The notes: generated from the letters alone by a model not told the origin. A stretch of 64,000 nucleotides of DNA from Citricoccus zhacaiensis (GCF_014645315.1 NZ_BMLQ01000003.1:185804-249803), one strand, 5' to 3'; numbered from the stretch's first letter, positions 32,175 to 44,422 are shown. Numbers and translations are program-made.

Positions 32175-34679
32175 CTACTCCGTGGCAGCCGTGTCGACGT
32201 GGTTGAGCACGGTGGCGACCTCGGCGCGGTGGATCGGCTGATGCGGACGGAACGTGCCGTCCTCGTAGCCGTTGACGACGTCCCGGGAGGCGGCCCAGGC
32301 GATGGCCTCGGCATGCGCGCTGTCCGCGTCCACGTCCGGGAAGTCCAGCTCCTCGGGAGCGGTGGCCTCCGCTCCGGAGGCCCGGTAGAGGAAGGACACG
32401 AACTCGCCGCGGGTCACGTCCTCGGTGGTGCGGAAGGTGCCGTCGGTGTATCCGGTGGCGATGCCCTCGGCCGTGGCCCAGCTGATCTCGTCGTAGAACG
32501 AGGACTGGTCCGTCACGTCCGAGAAGTCCTCATCCGCACCGGCGGTGCCGTCCAGGTAGCGGTACAGGAAAGCCACCGACTCGCCACGGGAGATGTCGTC
32601 GAACTTGCGGTAGCTGCCGTCGGCGTAGCCGGTGGAGATGCCCTCCAACTGCAGCCAGCGCACCGGGGCGTAGAACTGCGAGCCCGGCGCATTGTCCGTG
32701 AAGTCCGCCGGCTGTTCGGGGGTGGCCGTTTCATCAGTGCCATCTCGGTCCACGGTGAACGTGGTGACGTCGTCATACACGCGGCGCTCGGTCCCGATCA
32801 GGTTGTACTCGCTGTCCAGCTGCGGGAAGACGTAGACGGGGGACAGGGTGACCTCGGTGCTCTCGCCGACGTGCTTGAGGTCGATCTGCAGGTGGCCGTA
32901 GTGCAGTCCGCCGTCCTCGAGCTGCAGCACGCCGTCACGTTCCGTCCACGTCTCCGGGGCGTCCGCGGCGGCCATCCACTCGGAGGAGGTGTTGAAGCGG
33001 ATCGGCTCGTAGTCGCCCTCCTCGTTCTGGGCCAGTTGTTCGCCGCGTAGGCCGTCCGCTGCCACGCCCACGTCGAAGGAGTGGAACCCCTTCCCATCGC
33101 CGTCGGAGTCCACCCAGGAGCGTTCGAACATCTCGTCATGCCCCGAGATCACGGCGGAGACACCGTACTCCTCGAACATCGGGGTGTAGGCGCGCATGGC
33201 CACGCCGGACTGGTTGTCGGCATGCTCATGGTTCGGCGGCGTCCCGTGGACGCCGTTGGAGTAGGCGGCGTGGTGGAACTGCACGAGGACGACCTGGTCC
33301 TTCTCCTGCGCGTCCTTCAATTGCTCCTGGGCCCACGCCCACTGGGCCGTGCCCTCGTTGAAGTTGGGCAGGTCCACGTCCGCGTCGGTGGTGCCGGGGA
33401 AGACGTCTTTGAATGCCTTCGTGTAGCTCTCGGCCGTGAACTCGCCCTGGGTGTCGGTGGAGAGGTTCTCCTCGGTCAGGTTCGAGTCATCGCCGGAGAA
33501 GACCTCTCCGGACAGCTCTCCGGTGCCGGTGTCCTCGTCGGGGATGCCGTTGGTCGAATCCAGGGTCAGGATGGTGACCGGACCGTGGTCGGTGCGGTAG
33601 TAGGACCCGCGGTACTGCTGGTTGTCCTGGTCCGTGCCGTCGCCGGTCCGTACGAAGTAGGAGTGGTACTTGTTCCTCGAGATCACGGCCGGGGACTGGT
33701 CCTCGGCCGTGCCGTAGCCGCCGTTGATGGCGGCGAACGTCTCCCAGTTGCCCAGGGCGGTGAGCACCGGGACCCGGGAGGCGAGATCGCCGTTCTCCCC
33801 GGCGAAGTAGCCGAAGAACTCGTCCCAGGCGGGCTGGTAGCCAGACCCCTGGGCCAGGTCGCCGGCGATCATCATCAGGTCCGGGTCGGCGGCCTCGATG
33901 TGCTTGAGGTTCTCCTTCAGGGCGGTGTCCTGGTCCAGCGGGTAGTTGAGGGTGAAGGAGCCGTAACGGGTGGCATGCCCGAACTTCTCGGCCCAGGCGG
34001 AGCCCTCGCCGGGGCGTTCCAGCAAGTCCTCGGTGTAACCGTTGACCGGAGACTGCTCCCACTCGCGGTGTTCGGTGCGGCCGTAGGGCTCGGTCTCCGT
34101 GTCCGAGAACGCCACGATGCGCAGTTCGTCCCAGTCGGATCCGGGCCCGGCGGTGAAGGTCGACTCGTGGGTCTCTGCGCCCTGGGTGACGGTGTACTGA
34201 ATCTCGGCACCGGGGCTCAATCCGGGGATGGTCACCCGGTGCTTGTAGTTCTCGGCGCCCTTCAACCAGGACCCCTTCTCGAGACCCTCGATCTCCTGGG
34301 ACAGCTCGGCATCGGTGTATCCCAGCAGCGGCTGGTGTTCGGGAGTGGAAACCAGGGTCACCGGGCCGGCCCCCTCACCGGGGTAGTCGACCACCACGGT
34401 GCCAGGCTCATCGGTCTCCGAGAACCAGACCAGGTCGACGGACTCGGCGGACGGCTCCATCAGGTAGGGCAGGACGCGGAATCCGTCCCCGGCCGGTGCC
34501 GGGGCCGAGAGGGCGGAGGGGGTGGTCGAGGCGGCCGTGGCGAGGATGCCAGTCGGTGCCGTCCCGACGGCGGCGGCCGGGGTGGCGGCGACGGTGCCGA
34601 TGAGGACGGCGGCGGCCAGGAGGCCGAGGCCGGCCCGGCGCACCGGTTGGGAGGGGGAGACGGTGAGACGGTGGTGCAT
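32175..34679 (-). CDS. Secreted purple-acid-phosphatase-like metallophosphoesterase with three SLH domains
   Basis: In this 834-residue protein, a signal peptide (about 1-38, ending TPAAA) is followed by an Ala/Thr/Pro stretch, an N-terminal fibronectin-like PAP domain and a calcineurin-like phosphoesterase domain (about 185-560). Three S-layer homology repeats follow at about 665-834 (FYAPVRWLQLEGISTGYADG; FYDEISWATAEGIATGYTDG; AIAWAASRDVVNGYEDG), so it should be anchored to the cell wall. Several usual active-site positions differ: GNWE replaces GNHE near residue 311, and GHDE replaces GHxH near 513. It may be a divergent or altered-specificity enzyme. Confidence 0.8.
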   Translation of the reverse strand: MHHRLTVSPSQPVRRAGLGLLAAAVLIGTVAATPAAAVGTAPTGILATAASTTPSALSAPAPAGDGFRVLPYLMEPSAESVDLVWFSETDEPGTVVVDYPGEGAGPVTLVSTPEHQPLLGYTDAELSQEIEGLEKGSWLKGAENYKHRVTIPGLSPGAEIQYTVTQGAETHESTFTAGPGSDWDELRIVAFSDTETEPYGRTEHREWEQSPVNGYTEDLLERPGEGSAWAEKFGHATRYGSFTLNYPLDQDTALKENLKHIEAADPDLMMIAGDLAQGSGYQPAWDEFFGYFAGENGDLASRVPVLTALGNWETFAAINGGYGTAEDQSPAVISRNKYHSYFVRTGDGTDQDNQQYRGSYYRTDHGPVTILTLDSTNGIPDEDTGTGELSGEVFSGDDSNLTEENLSTDTQGEFTAESYTKAFKDVFPGTTDADVDLPNFNEGTAQWAWAQEQLKDAQEKDQVVLVQFHHAAYSNGVHGTPPNHEHADNQSGVAMRAYTPMFEEYGVSAVISGHDEMFERSWVDSDGDGKGFHSFDVGVAADGLRGEQLAQNEEGDYEPIRFNTSSEWMAAADAPETWTERDGVLQLEDGGLHYGHLQIDLKHVGESTEVTLSPVYVFPQLDSEYNLIGTERRVYDDVTTFTVDRDGTDETATPEQPADFTDNAPGSQFYAPVRWLQLEGISTGYADGSYRKFDDISRGESVAFLYRYLDGTAGADEDFSDVTDQSSFYDEISWATAEGIATGYTDGTFRTTEDVTRGEFVSFLYRASGAEATAPEELDFPDVDADSAHAEAIAWAASRDVVNGYEDGTFRPHQPIHRAEVATVLNHVDTAATE

Positions 34680-34878
34680 GGGATCCTTCGGGTGGGGACC
34701 ACGGCGGCGGCATGGGAGTTCCCGGCGGCTGCCCCGCGGTGCGAGTGGACGAGCGTGGGCTCAGTGTTGCCACCGCAAGCGACGCATTCATGGCCAGGAG
34801 GTGGCCGGCGGGCGTCCGGGTGACGACCGGACGGGCTGCTCTCGCCAGCAGCTCCGACGACCCACCTAAGGTGAGTGG

Positions 34879-36132
34879 GTGACCACTCCATCTCCCTCCG
34901 CTCGAGGGCCCTCGGGCCTGTTGGGATTGCTGTGGATCGCGATCTGGGGCTTCTCCGGCTTCTTCCTCAGTTACTCGACCATGGTGCCCATCGCCCTGGA
35001 CCGAGGACTGTCCTCCGTCACCGGCGGGACCCTGTTGACGGTCATGATGGTCAGCGTCATCGCGGTCCAGCCCTTTGCCCCCGCCCTCCGGCAGCGCTGG
35101 GGCCCGCGGCGGGCGATCGGCGGGGCGCTGCTGCTGATGGCGGCCGGGCACGGATCCGCCTTGGTCATCAGCCATCCCATGGCGTCCCTGATCGTGACCG
35201 GGCTGGCCGTCGGTGGCGGTTTCGGGATCCTCGTGGTCTTGGCGACGGCGGCCGTCCCGGCGGTCTCCCGTCCCGGCCGGGCTGGCCGGGCCCTCGGGCA
35301 GTTCGGGGCCACCACGTCAGCGGCCGCCGCCGTCGGAGCACCGCTGGGGCTGTGGTTCAGCGGCGTGGTCCCGCTGGAGACGTTTCGGCTCGTCGTCACA
35401 GCCCTGGTCCTGCTGGCCTTGTTGACGTTGCCCCGGGTTCCAGGTCATGTCAGTCCACGTCCCGACCGGATGCCGCCGGCGGCCGCCGTTGACGGTGCCG
35501 TGGTGGAGCTGCCCGGTTCCGCGCCCCCTGCGGAACCGGCCGCCGCGCACTCGGGGGCGGCCCGCGCGTCGGGCCGGGTCTGGTCCGGACTGCTCCCGGT
35601 ACTGTTGCCGTTCCTGGTCGGCATGGCGGCCTACGGACTGGTCATCGCCTTCGGCCCGGGCGGGGCAACGGCGAATCCCGCCCTGTTCATCGCCACCATG
35701 CAGGGCTCCTCGGTGGTGGGCCGATGGCTGGCCGGTTCCCTCACGGACCGGAGAAACCCCGCGGCGGTGTACTCAGCCGGGATCGCCATGACGATGGCCG
35801 GACTGGCGGCCACCACCCTCGCCCCGCCGGGCTGGCTGCTGGCCGGGGGCCTGGCCGTGATGGGGCTGGGGATCGGGACCGTGCAATCGGCGAGTCTCGT
35901 CATGGCCTTCGCCCGGGCCAGCAGCCACGGTGCGGCCAGTGTCGGATGGAACATGAGCTTCGACATCGGCCTGGGCCTGGCCGGGGTGTTCGGCGGGCTC
36001 GGGTTCACCTACCTCGGGCCGGGTGCCACCTTCGCCGGGGTGGCGGGGCTGCTACTGCTCGCCTCGATCCCGCTCTGGCTGCACGGCAACCACAGCCGTC
36101 ATGGCAGTTCCAACCGCCGCCAGGACGGCTAG
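34879..36132 (+). CDS. MFS transporter
   Basis: This 417-residue membrane protein has about twelve predicted helices. The first begins near residue 14 (LLGLLWIAIWGFSGFFLS), and a large hydrophilic loop in the middle (about 193-235) is rich in Pro/Ala. The motif-A region is weakly conserved (RQRWGPRRAIGG). Drug or metabolite export is likely for this type, but no substrate can be read. The GTG start has AAGGTG upstream. It is divergent from the phosphoesterase gene. Its TAG shares the palindrome CTAG with the stop of the next gene. Confidence 0.75.
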   Translation: MTTPSPSARGPSGLLGLLWIAIWGFSGFFLSYSTMVPIALDRGLSSVTGGTLLTVMMVSVIAVQPFAPALRQRWGPRRAIGGALLLMAAGHGSALVISHPMASLIVTGLAVGGGFGILVVLATAAVPAVSRPGRAGRALGQFGATTSAAAAVGAPLGLWFSGVVPLETFRLVVTALVLLALLTLPRVPGHVSPRPDRMPPAAAVDGAVVELPGSAPPAEPAAAHSGAARASGRVWSGLLPVLLPFLVGMAAYGLVIAFGPGGATANPALFIATMQGSSVVGRWLAGSLTDRRNPAAVYSAGIAMTMAGLAATTLAPPGWLLAGGLAVMGLGIGTVQSASLVMAFARASSHGAASVGWNMSFDIGLGLAGVFGGLGFTYLGPGATFAGVAGLLLLASIPLWLHGNHSRHGSSNRRQDG

Positions 36133-36641
36133 CCGGAGACCCCGAGCGAGACGCCCAGGATCACGGCGAGGACCGTGAACCCGGCGCCCATCCAGATCAG
36201 GAGTGGCGCGGCGACGGAACCGTGGTCCCGGACGGCGAAGTTCTCGCGTGGATCGGCGGGGTTGTAGTGGACCTCGAGGGCCGAACCCAGCGGGAAGATC
36301 TCGGGGATCCGGGTCCGGGAGCCGCGGCTGTTCTCCCGGATCTTCAAGGTCTTGGCGAGCGGATCGCTGGTGACCTCGGACCCCCTGATGAAGCTGCCGC
36401 TGATGCGGACCACGGCCCGGTACTTCAGCTTGGCCTGGAAGACCTCGCTGCCGAGCACGAAGTCCACCACCGGGTGGACGCGTCCCTCGCCCAGGAAGTC
36501 GTACCCGCTGACGGTGCCCGTGGTGCGGGCGGTGATCCGCCGGAGCCGGGCTGTGCGCCGCCGGCCGAGGACGAGGCCGATCACCAGCTGGATCACTCCG
36601 AAAGCCGCCAAGGGTGCTGCCACCACAAGACCTATCCCCAC
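36129..36641 (-). CDS. DUF3592-like membrane protein
   Basis: This 170-residue protein has two hydrophobic helices, one at the N-terminus (LVVAAPLAAFGVIQLVIGLVL) and one at the C-terminus (LLIWMGAGFTVLAVILGV), flanking a soluble beta-rich domain with RTTGTVSGYDF and LEVHYNPADPREN, the latter typical of DUF3592 proteins. Function is unknown. I chose the GTG at 36641 with GAGG at 9 nt; the longer frame crosses the next promoter region. It converges with the transporter gene and the two stops share CTAG. Confidence 0.72.
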   Translation of the reverse strand: MGIGLVVAAPLAAFGVIQLVIGLVLGRRRTARLRRITARTTGTVSGYDFLGEGRVHPVVDFVLGSEVFQAKLKYRAVVRISGSFIRGSEVTSDPLAKTLKIRENSRGSRTRIPEIFPLGSALEVHYNPADPRENFAVRDHGSVAAPLLIWMGAGFTVLAVILGVSLGVSG

Positions 36642-36774
36642 GTCACACGCCTCTTCTCTGTTCTGATGCCGGCGTCCACCGCCGGCCCCCGTTACCCTAG
36701 CCGTCACCGAAGGCGTCGAACTGCGCCAGGGGCGGGCCGTCTGTGGAAGACTGGTCGGCACGTCACGCACCCAG

Positions 36775-37008
36775 CGCGGGAGAGTGCCGCAACCCCACCA
36801 CCGGAGGTCCCCTGGATCGAACGGACAACGGGGGAGTGGCCGCCGAAGGAGCAATTTCTCCCCGAGAATCTCTCAGGCACCGGTACCGCGCAGGGCATGG
36901 CGACTCTGGAAAGCTCCGGGGGCCGAAGCGCCCTCGGACACCGACGGTGCAAGGACGTATCCTCCAGATACGGGCGGAATCTCTCAGGTTGATGACAGAG
37001 CGGGGAGG
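36775..37008 (+). promoter_or_regulatory. Tandem glycine riboswitch before gcvP
   Basis: Two consecutive glycine aptamers are recognisable. The first has GGGAGAG at 36778-36784, CGCCGAAGGAGCAA at 36841-36854 and AATCTCTCAGGCA. The second has ACTCTGGAAAG at 36903-36913, CACCGACGGTGCAA at 36939-36952, GGAATCTCTCAGGT and GACAGAG. The arrangement matches cooperative gcv riboswitches of Actinobacteria. Glycine binding should turn on gcvPT. The gcvP ribosome site lies about 25 nt downstream, so control may be at translation or transcription; no obvious intrinsic terminator is seen. It accounts for most of the 403-bp gap. Confidence 0.93.
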
Positions 37009-37044
37009 TACCGTTCCGTGCCCACAGCGCCCTGGAGGACCACC

Positions 37045-40092
<3,048 letters not shown>

Positions 40093-40103
40093 CAGGACCC
40101 ACC

Positions 40104-41321
40104 ATGAGCGAGAGCACGAGCAACAGCACCACGCCGCTGCACGGCGTCCACGTGGAGGCCGGCGCCTCCTTCACCGACTTCGGCGGCTGGCAGATGCCCC
40201 TGAAGTACGGCTCGGAGCTGGCCGAGCACCAGGCCGTCCGCACCTCCGCCGGCCTGTTCGACCTGTCCCACATGGGTGAGGTCCGAATCACCGGCCCGCA
40301 GTCGGCCGAGGCGCTGGACTACGCCCTGACGGCCCGGGTGTCCGCGGTGGCCCCGGGCCGCGCCAAGTACTCGCTGATCTGCACCGAGTCCGGGACCATC
40401 CTGGACGACCTGATCGTCTACCGGCTGGACGACGGCGGTGACGGCGCGGTCGAACAGGAGGCGCGTGAGTTCCTCGTGGTGCCCAATGCCGGCAACGCCG
40501 CGGCCGTGGCGGCCGCGCTGACGGAGCGCTCCGCCCGCTTTGATGCCACGGTCCGCAACGAGTCCTCACAGACGGCACTGGTCGCCGTGCAGGGCCCGGA
40601 GGCCGCCCGGATCCTCGCCGCCGTCCTTCCCGAGGCAGAAGCCGCCGAGCTGGACGGGATGGGGTACTACTCCGCCCGTCCGGCCACCATCCGGGCCGGT
40701 GGGGAGACCGGTGACGTGACCGTCCTGGCCGCCCGCACCGGGTATACCGGGGAGGACGGCTTCGAGCTGATCATCGGCCCCGTGGCGGACCGTGGGGTGT
40801 TGTCCACCGCGGCCACCGCGGTCTGGCACACGCTCCTCGGAGCCGCGGAGGGCCTCGGCGTCGACCTGCTCCCGTGCGGGCTGGCCAGCCGCGATTCCCT
40901 GCGCCTGGAGGCCGGCATGCCGCTCTACGGCAACGAGCTCGACCTCGGCCATCTGCCCAGCGAGTCGGGGGCCGGCAACGCGGTACCGCTCAAGAGCAAG
41001 GAAAGCGACTTCATCGGCCGAGACGCCCTGCTGGCCGCCCGCGAGGCCGGCACCGGCATCACCACCGGTCAGACGATCGTCGCGTTGAAGGGCACCGGCC
41101 GGCGGGCGGCGCGGACCGGGTACCCCGTGCTGGACGGCGGCGGCCACCGGATCGGCGAGGTCACCTCCGGGGTCCCCAGCCCCACGCTGGGTCACCCGAT
41201 CGCCCTGGCCCGCATCGACGTGGCGTTCAAGGACATCGGCACCGAGCTCTCCGTGGACCTGCGCGGCAAGGCCGAGCCGTTCACCGTGGTGGAACCGCCG
41301 TTCTACCGCCGCGCCCAGTAG
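40104..41321 (+). CDS. gcvT: Aminomethyltransferase, T protein of the glycine cleavage system
   Basis: This 405-residue folate-dependent enzyme transfers the methylene group to tetrahydrofolate and releases ammonia. Diagnostic segments are FGGWQMPLKYGSELAEHQAV near residue 25, LFDLSHMGEVRITGP, YTGEDGFELII near 215 and GLASRDSLRLEAGMPLYGNEL near 260. It follows gcvP by 11 bp. No gcvH lies in the window, so the H protein must be encoded elsewhere. Sarcosine and glycine made by the creatinine module at the right end could feed this system. Confidence 0.95.
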   Translation: MSESTSNSTTPLHGVHVEAGASFTDFGGWQMPLKYGSELAEHQAVRTSAGLFDLSHMGEVRITGPQSAEALDYALTARVSAVAPGRAKYSLICTESGTILDDLIVYRLDDGGDGAVEQEAREFLVVPNAGNAAAVAAALTERSARFDATVRNESSQTALVAVQGPEAARILAAVLPEAEAAELDGMGYYSARPATIRAGGETGDVTVLAARTGYTGEDGFELIIGPVADRGVLSTAATAVWHTLLGAAEGLGVDLLPCGLASRDSLRLEAGMPLYGNELDLGHLPSESGAGNAVPLKSKESDFIGRDALLAAREAGTGITTGQTIVALKGTGRRAARTGYPVLDGGGHRIGEVTSGVPSPTLGHPIALARIDVAFKDIGTELSVDLRGKAEPFTVVEPPFYRRAQ

Positions 41322-41496
41322 TGCGGCCGCGGCCGCTGCGTCAGCCGACGGGCCGGCGTCGTCCAGCCTCTGGATTCCGGGAGGGGAGGGCCCACTTGGT
41401 AGACTTCCCTGAGCTTGCGGGCCCTCAGCGCCACTGTGGTTCTCCTCATTTGCCCGAGCTTCAGTGCCACCGCGATCACCCCACTGCAGGAAGACC

Positions 41497-42618
41497 ATGA
41501 CAGAACAGCGAACAGCCCGGCGGGTCCCCGTACTGGGCATCATCGCGTTCGTCCTGCTCGCGGCGCTGCTGCTGACCCTGGCCGTGTTGAGCGCCATCAA
41601 GGGTGTGCGCACCGCCGCATCCAACGGCAACGTGGTGCGCGTGGAGGACGGCCGGACCTTCGTGGTGAACATGGATGGAACCGAGGAGACCGTGACGTTG
41701 GCCGGCGTGCTGGTTCCCCGACCTGTGGGCGAAGGGCAGGAGCCCACGGCGGAGAACTGCCTCGCGGACGAGGCCATGGCGAACCTGGCGGCCCTTCTCG
41801 AGCCGGGAGACTCTGTCCAGTTGGAGTATCCGGAGGAGTCGGACGGCCCCGAGGGCACCCGGCTGGCCCTGGTCCACCACGGGGGCGAGGTCGTCAACCT
41901 CCAGCAGGCCGAGGCCGGGTTCGCCGTGCCGCTGCCCGAGCAGCCGAGGGAAGGGTTCGGCAGCGAATTGCGGGAGGCCCAGGAGACGGCGCGCAGCGAG
42001 GAGTCCGGACTGTACTCCTCGGCCGCGCCGTGCACCCTGGCCGGCCGGATCGGCCCCGCGCTGACTGCCTTGGAGGACCTGCCGGAGGACCGTCCCGCGA
42101 CCTCTGCCGAGGCCGAGACCCAGATCGAGACGATCTCGGCCGCCGTCGAGCAGGGCGTGGCCGCGGAGAAGGCCTTCGCCACCATCGATCCCGAGGAGAC
42201 CTCCCTGGCCTCGCTCGCCTGGGCCGCGGACGTGCCCCGGCTGCAGGAGAAGCTGACGGGCGCCCTGTCCGCCGCGCAGGCCGAACTGAAAGCACTGGAC
42301 GGCACACGCAACGTGCTGGAGACCCGTGAGCGGGAGGAACTCGAACGCCAGGCCGAGGAGAAACGGCAGGCTGAGGCGAAGCGCCAGCGCGAGGCGGCTG
42401 AACGTCAGGCGGAGGCGCAGCGCGAGAAGGCCCAGCGTGAGGAGGCTGAGCGCGAGGAGGCCCAACGTCAAGCCAAGGAAGAACAGCGCCAGGCCGAGGA
42501 GTCGGCATCCGCTTCTGCGTCTGCCTCTGCTTCCCCGTCTCCGTCGTCGTCACCGTCGCCGACTTCCAGTTCGGCCTCTCCGTCCTCCACGGACACCGAC
42601 GCCGGCGGAGACGACTAG
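41497..42618 (+). CDS. Membrane-anchored protein with SNase-like domain and long coiled-coil tail
   Basis: In this 373-residue protein, one N-terminal membrane helix (about 10-35, GIIAFVLLAALLLTLAVLSA) is followed by a domain with the outline of staphylococcal nuclease/thermonuclease (VRVEDGRTFVVNMDG, TLAGVLVPRP, LLEPGDSVQLEYPEE, EVVNLQQAEAGFA). The usual catalytic Arg and Asp positions are not evident, so it is probably inactive. A charged coiled coil of Glu/Arg/Gln/Ala (about 280-335) and a Ser/Pro/Ala-rich tail follow. AGGAAG precedes the ATG at 41497. It ends 18 bp before umuD and may be cotranscribed with it. Confidence 0.6.
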   Translation: MTEQRTARRVPVLGIIAFVLLAALLLTLAVLSAIKGVRTAASNGNVVRVEDGRTFVVNMDGTEETVTLAGVLVPRPVGEGQEPTAENCLADEAMANLAALLEPGDSVQLEYPEESDGPEGTRLALVHHGGEVVNLQQAEAGFAVPLPEQPREGFGSELREAQETARSEESGLYSSAAPCTLAGRIGPALTALEDLPEDRPATSAEAETQIETISAAVEQGVAAEKAFATIDPEETSLASLAWAADVPRLQEKLTGALSAAQAELKALDGTRNVLETREREELERQAEEKRQAEAKRQREAAERQAEAQREKAQREEAEREEAQRQAKEEQRQAEESASASASASASPSPSSSPSPTSSSASPSSTDTDAGGDD

Positions 42619-42636
42619 GGTCTGCGCGGCGACCCT

Positions 42637-43065
42637 ATGACCATCACGCCCCCACCCGCGGACGGGCCGGAGCCGACGTCGGCCGCTGGGCAGGCGCCCC
42701 GCGCCCACGGTTTTCCCTCTCCCGCGCGGGACTATCTGGACGGCGGGATCGACCTGAACCGGGAGCTCGTCCGGGACCGAACCTCGACGTTCCTGATGCG
42801 GGTGTCCGGGCAGGCCATGGTGGGTTCCGGCATCGGAGACGGGGACGAGCTGGTCGTGGACCGGGCGGCCACGCCGCAGGACGGCTCGGTGGTGGTGGCC
42901 GTGGTCAACGGAGAACTCCTGGTGCGGCGGCTGGTCCTCGGGACCGCAGGGGGCCGGCGTACCGTGACCCTGCAGACCGACGACGGGGCGGCGCCCCTCA
43001 CGGTGGAGGATGTGGATGCCCTGGAGATCTGGGGCGTGGCCACCTACTGCCTGCACCGCCTGTGA
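42637..43065 (+). CDS. umuD: UmuD-like protein lacking both catalytic residues
   Basis: This 142-residue protein is a homologue of UmuD, the SOS-induced partner of the UmuC polymerase, which normally cleaves itself with a Ser/Lys dyad. It aligns with E. coli UmuD without gaps through the first 97 residues: GFPSPARDYLDGGIDLN, SGQAM and GDGDELVVD are clear. But position 60 is Ala (GCC at 42814-42816) where catalytic Ser is expected, and position 97 is Arg (CGG at 42925-42927) instead of Lys. The cleavage-site Cys24 is His, with Gly25 kept. It lies 39 bp before umuC. No LexA box was seen upstream. Confidence 0.85.
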   Translation: MTITPPPADGPEPTSAAGQAPRAHGFPSPARDYLDGGIDLNRELVRDRTSTFLMRVSGQAMVGSGIGDGDELVVDRAATPQDGSVVVAVVNGELLVRRLVLGTAGGRRTVTLQTDDGAAPLTVEDVDALEIWGVATYCLHRL

Positions 43066-43104
43066 GCGTACGGTGAGGCCCACGGTTGAAACAGGAAGGG
43101 CGAT

Positions 43105-44415
43105 GTGGTGACTGATCACCTGGCTTTGGTGGACGTCAACAACTTCTACGTCTCCTGCGAACGGGCCTTCGATCCCGGGTTGGAGAACCGGCCGGTGGTG
43201 GTGCTGTCCAACAACGACGGCTGCGTGGTGGCGCGGTCTCCGGAGGCGAAGGCCCTGGGACTCAAGACCGGGATGCCGTGGTTCCAGCTCGCCCCGCAGG
43301 CCGCCTCCTGGGGACTCGTGGCGCGTTCCTCCAACTACGAGCTCTACGGGGACATGTCCGCCCGTGTGATGGAGCTGCTGGGCCGTTGGGGCACCAGGCA
43401 GCAGGTGTACTCGATCGACGAGTGCTTCATCGGGTTGACCGGCACCCCGCAGCAGGCTCTGCAGGCCGGGCGAGAGGCCCGGGCGGCGGTGGCCCGGCAC
43501 CTCGGGCTCCCGGTGTGCGTGGGGATCGCCGCGACCAAGACTCTGGCAAAGTTCGCCAACCACGTGGCCAAGAACAACCCGGACGACGCCAGAATCGGAG
43601 GAGTCTTCTCCATGGACGCGGCCCGGACCACCTTTGTCGACCGGTTGATGGAGCGGCTCCCGGCCACCGAGGTTTGGGGTGTGGGCCGCAAATCAGGGGA
43701 GAAGCTGGAACGCCTGGGGATCCGGAGCATCGCTGACCTGCGTTCCGCCGACCCCGCGTGGATCCGGTCCCGGTTCTCCGTGGTGCTGGAACGGACTGTC
43801 CTGGAACTGGGCGGGGTGCCGTGCGTTCCGGACGTGGACGAGCAGGCGGGCCCGGCCCAGGTCATCTTCTCGCGCTCCTTCTCCAGGCCGGTGACGACCG
43901 GCGCGGACATGGACGATGTCATGAACCTCTACGCCCAGCGCGCCGCAGCCCGCTTGGCAGTGCAGGGTCAGCAGGCCAGGACCGTGCTGGTCACGGCCGG
44001 GACCTCCCGGTTCTCCGGGCCCGATGGATCGGTCTCCAGGTCAGTGGCCCTTCCGCGTGCCACTGCCGACCCGATTGCCATCACCCGGGCCGCTGTGGCG
44101 GCGATGCGGTCCGTGCTGCGCGAGGGAGTGCCCTACACCCGCGCCGGCGTCATGCTGTCGGGTTTGGGACCGGCGGGAACGGGGCAGGAGATGCTGACCG
44201 GGTTCGAGGACATCGAGGGGCCAGACGGATCCGACGGCGGCCCCGACCGGCATCTGGAGGACGTCCTGGAGCGTGTCCGCGGGCGGTTCGGCGGAACCTC
44301 GATCGGCCTCGGGCCTGGAGGTCTGGCCGAGCAGGGGACGTGGACCATGCGCCGTGAGTTCGCCTCGCCGCAGTACACCACGAGGTTCTCGGAGCTGCCC
44401 GTGGTCCGGGCCTGA
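43105..44415 (+). CDS. umuC: Y-family DNA polymerase UmuC
   Basis: This 436-residue protein is the catalytic subunit of a pol V-type translesion polymerase. The palm motifs [13 protein letters not shown] (residues 8-20) and [12 protein letters not shown] (near residue 101) carry the metal-binding acidic residues. [17 protein letters not shown] lies near residue 140, and a helix-hairpin-helix segment ([17 protein letters not shown]) near 190. A little-finger domain and C-terminal UmuD-binding tail follow. Two consecutive GTG codons begin the frame after AGGAAGG. All catalytic residues look intact, unlike its UmuD partner. It converges on a response regulator, with 7 bp between stops. Confidence 0.94.
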   Translation: MVTDHLALVDVNNFYVSCERAFDPGLENRPVVVLSNNDGCVVARSPEAKALGLKTGMPWFQLAPQAASWGLVARSSNYELYGDMSARVMELLGRWGTRQQVYSIDECFIGLTGTPQQALQAGREARAAVARHLGLPVCVGIAATKTLAKFANHVAKNNPDDARIGGVFSMDAARTTFVDRLMERLPATEVWGVGRKSGEKLERLGIRSIADLRSADPAWIRSRFSVVLERTVLELGGVPCVPDVDEQAGPAQVIFSRSFSRPVTTGADMDDVMNLYAQRAAARLAVQGQQARTVLVTAGTSRFSGPDGSVSRSVALPRATADPIAITRAAVAAMRSVLREGVPYTRAGVMLSGLGPAGTGQEMLTGFEDIEGPDGSDGGPDRHLEDVLERVRGRFGGTSIGLGPGGLAEQGTWTMRREFASPQYTTRFSELPVVRA

Positions 44416-44422
44416 GGCGGAG

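Noticed and set aside
41322-41496. GC-rich palindromes and a possible GAGGGCCC/GGGCCCTC hairpin after gcvT
   Set aside because: The loop is long (25 nt) and no T-run follows, so I could not support a terminator; the doubled GCGGCCGC palindrome is expected by chance in such DNA.
42560-42660. LexA (SOS) box before umuD
   Set aside because: No GAAC-N4-GTTC type sequence is present here or before the upstream gene.
42550-43563. 337-codon minus-strand frame across umuD and umuC
   Set aside because: Shadow composition; the plus-strand UmuD and UmuC matches are strong.
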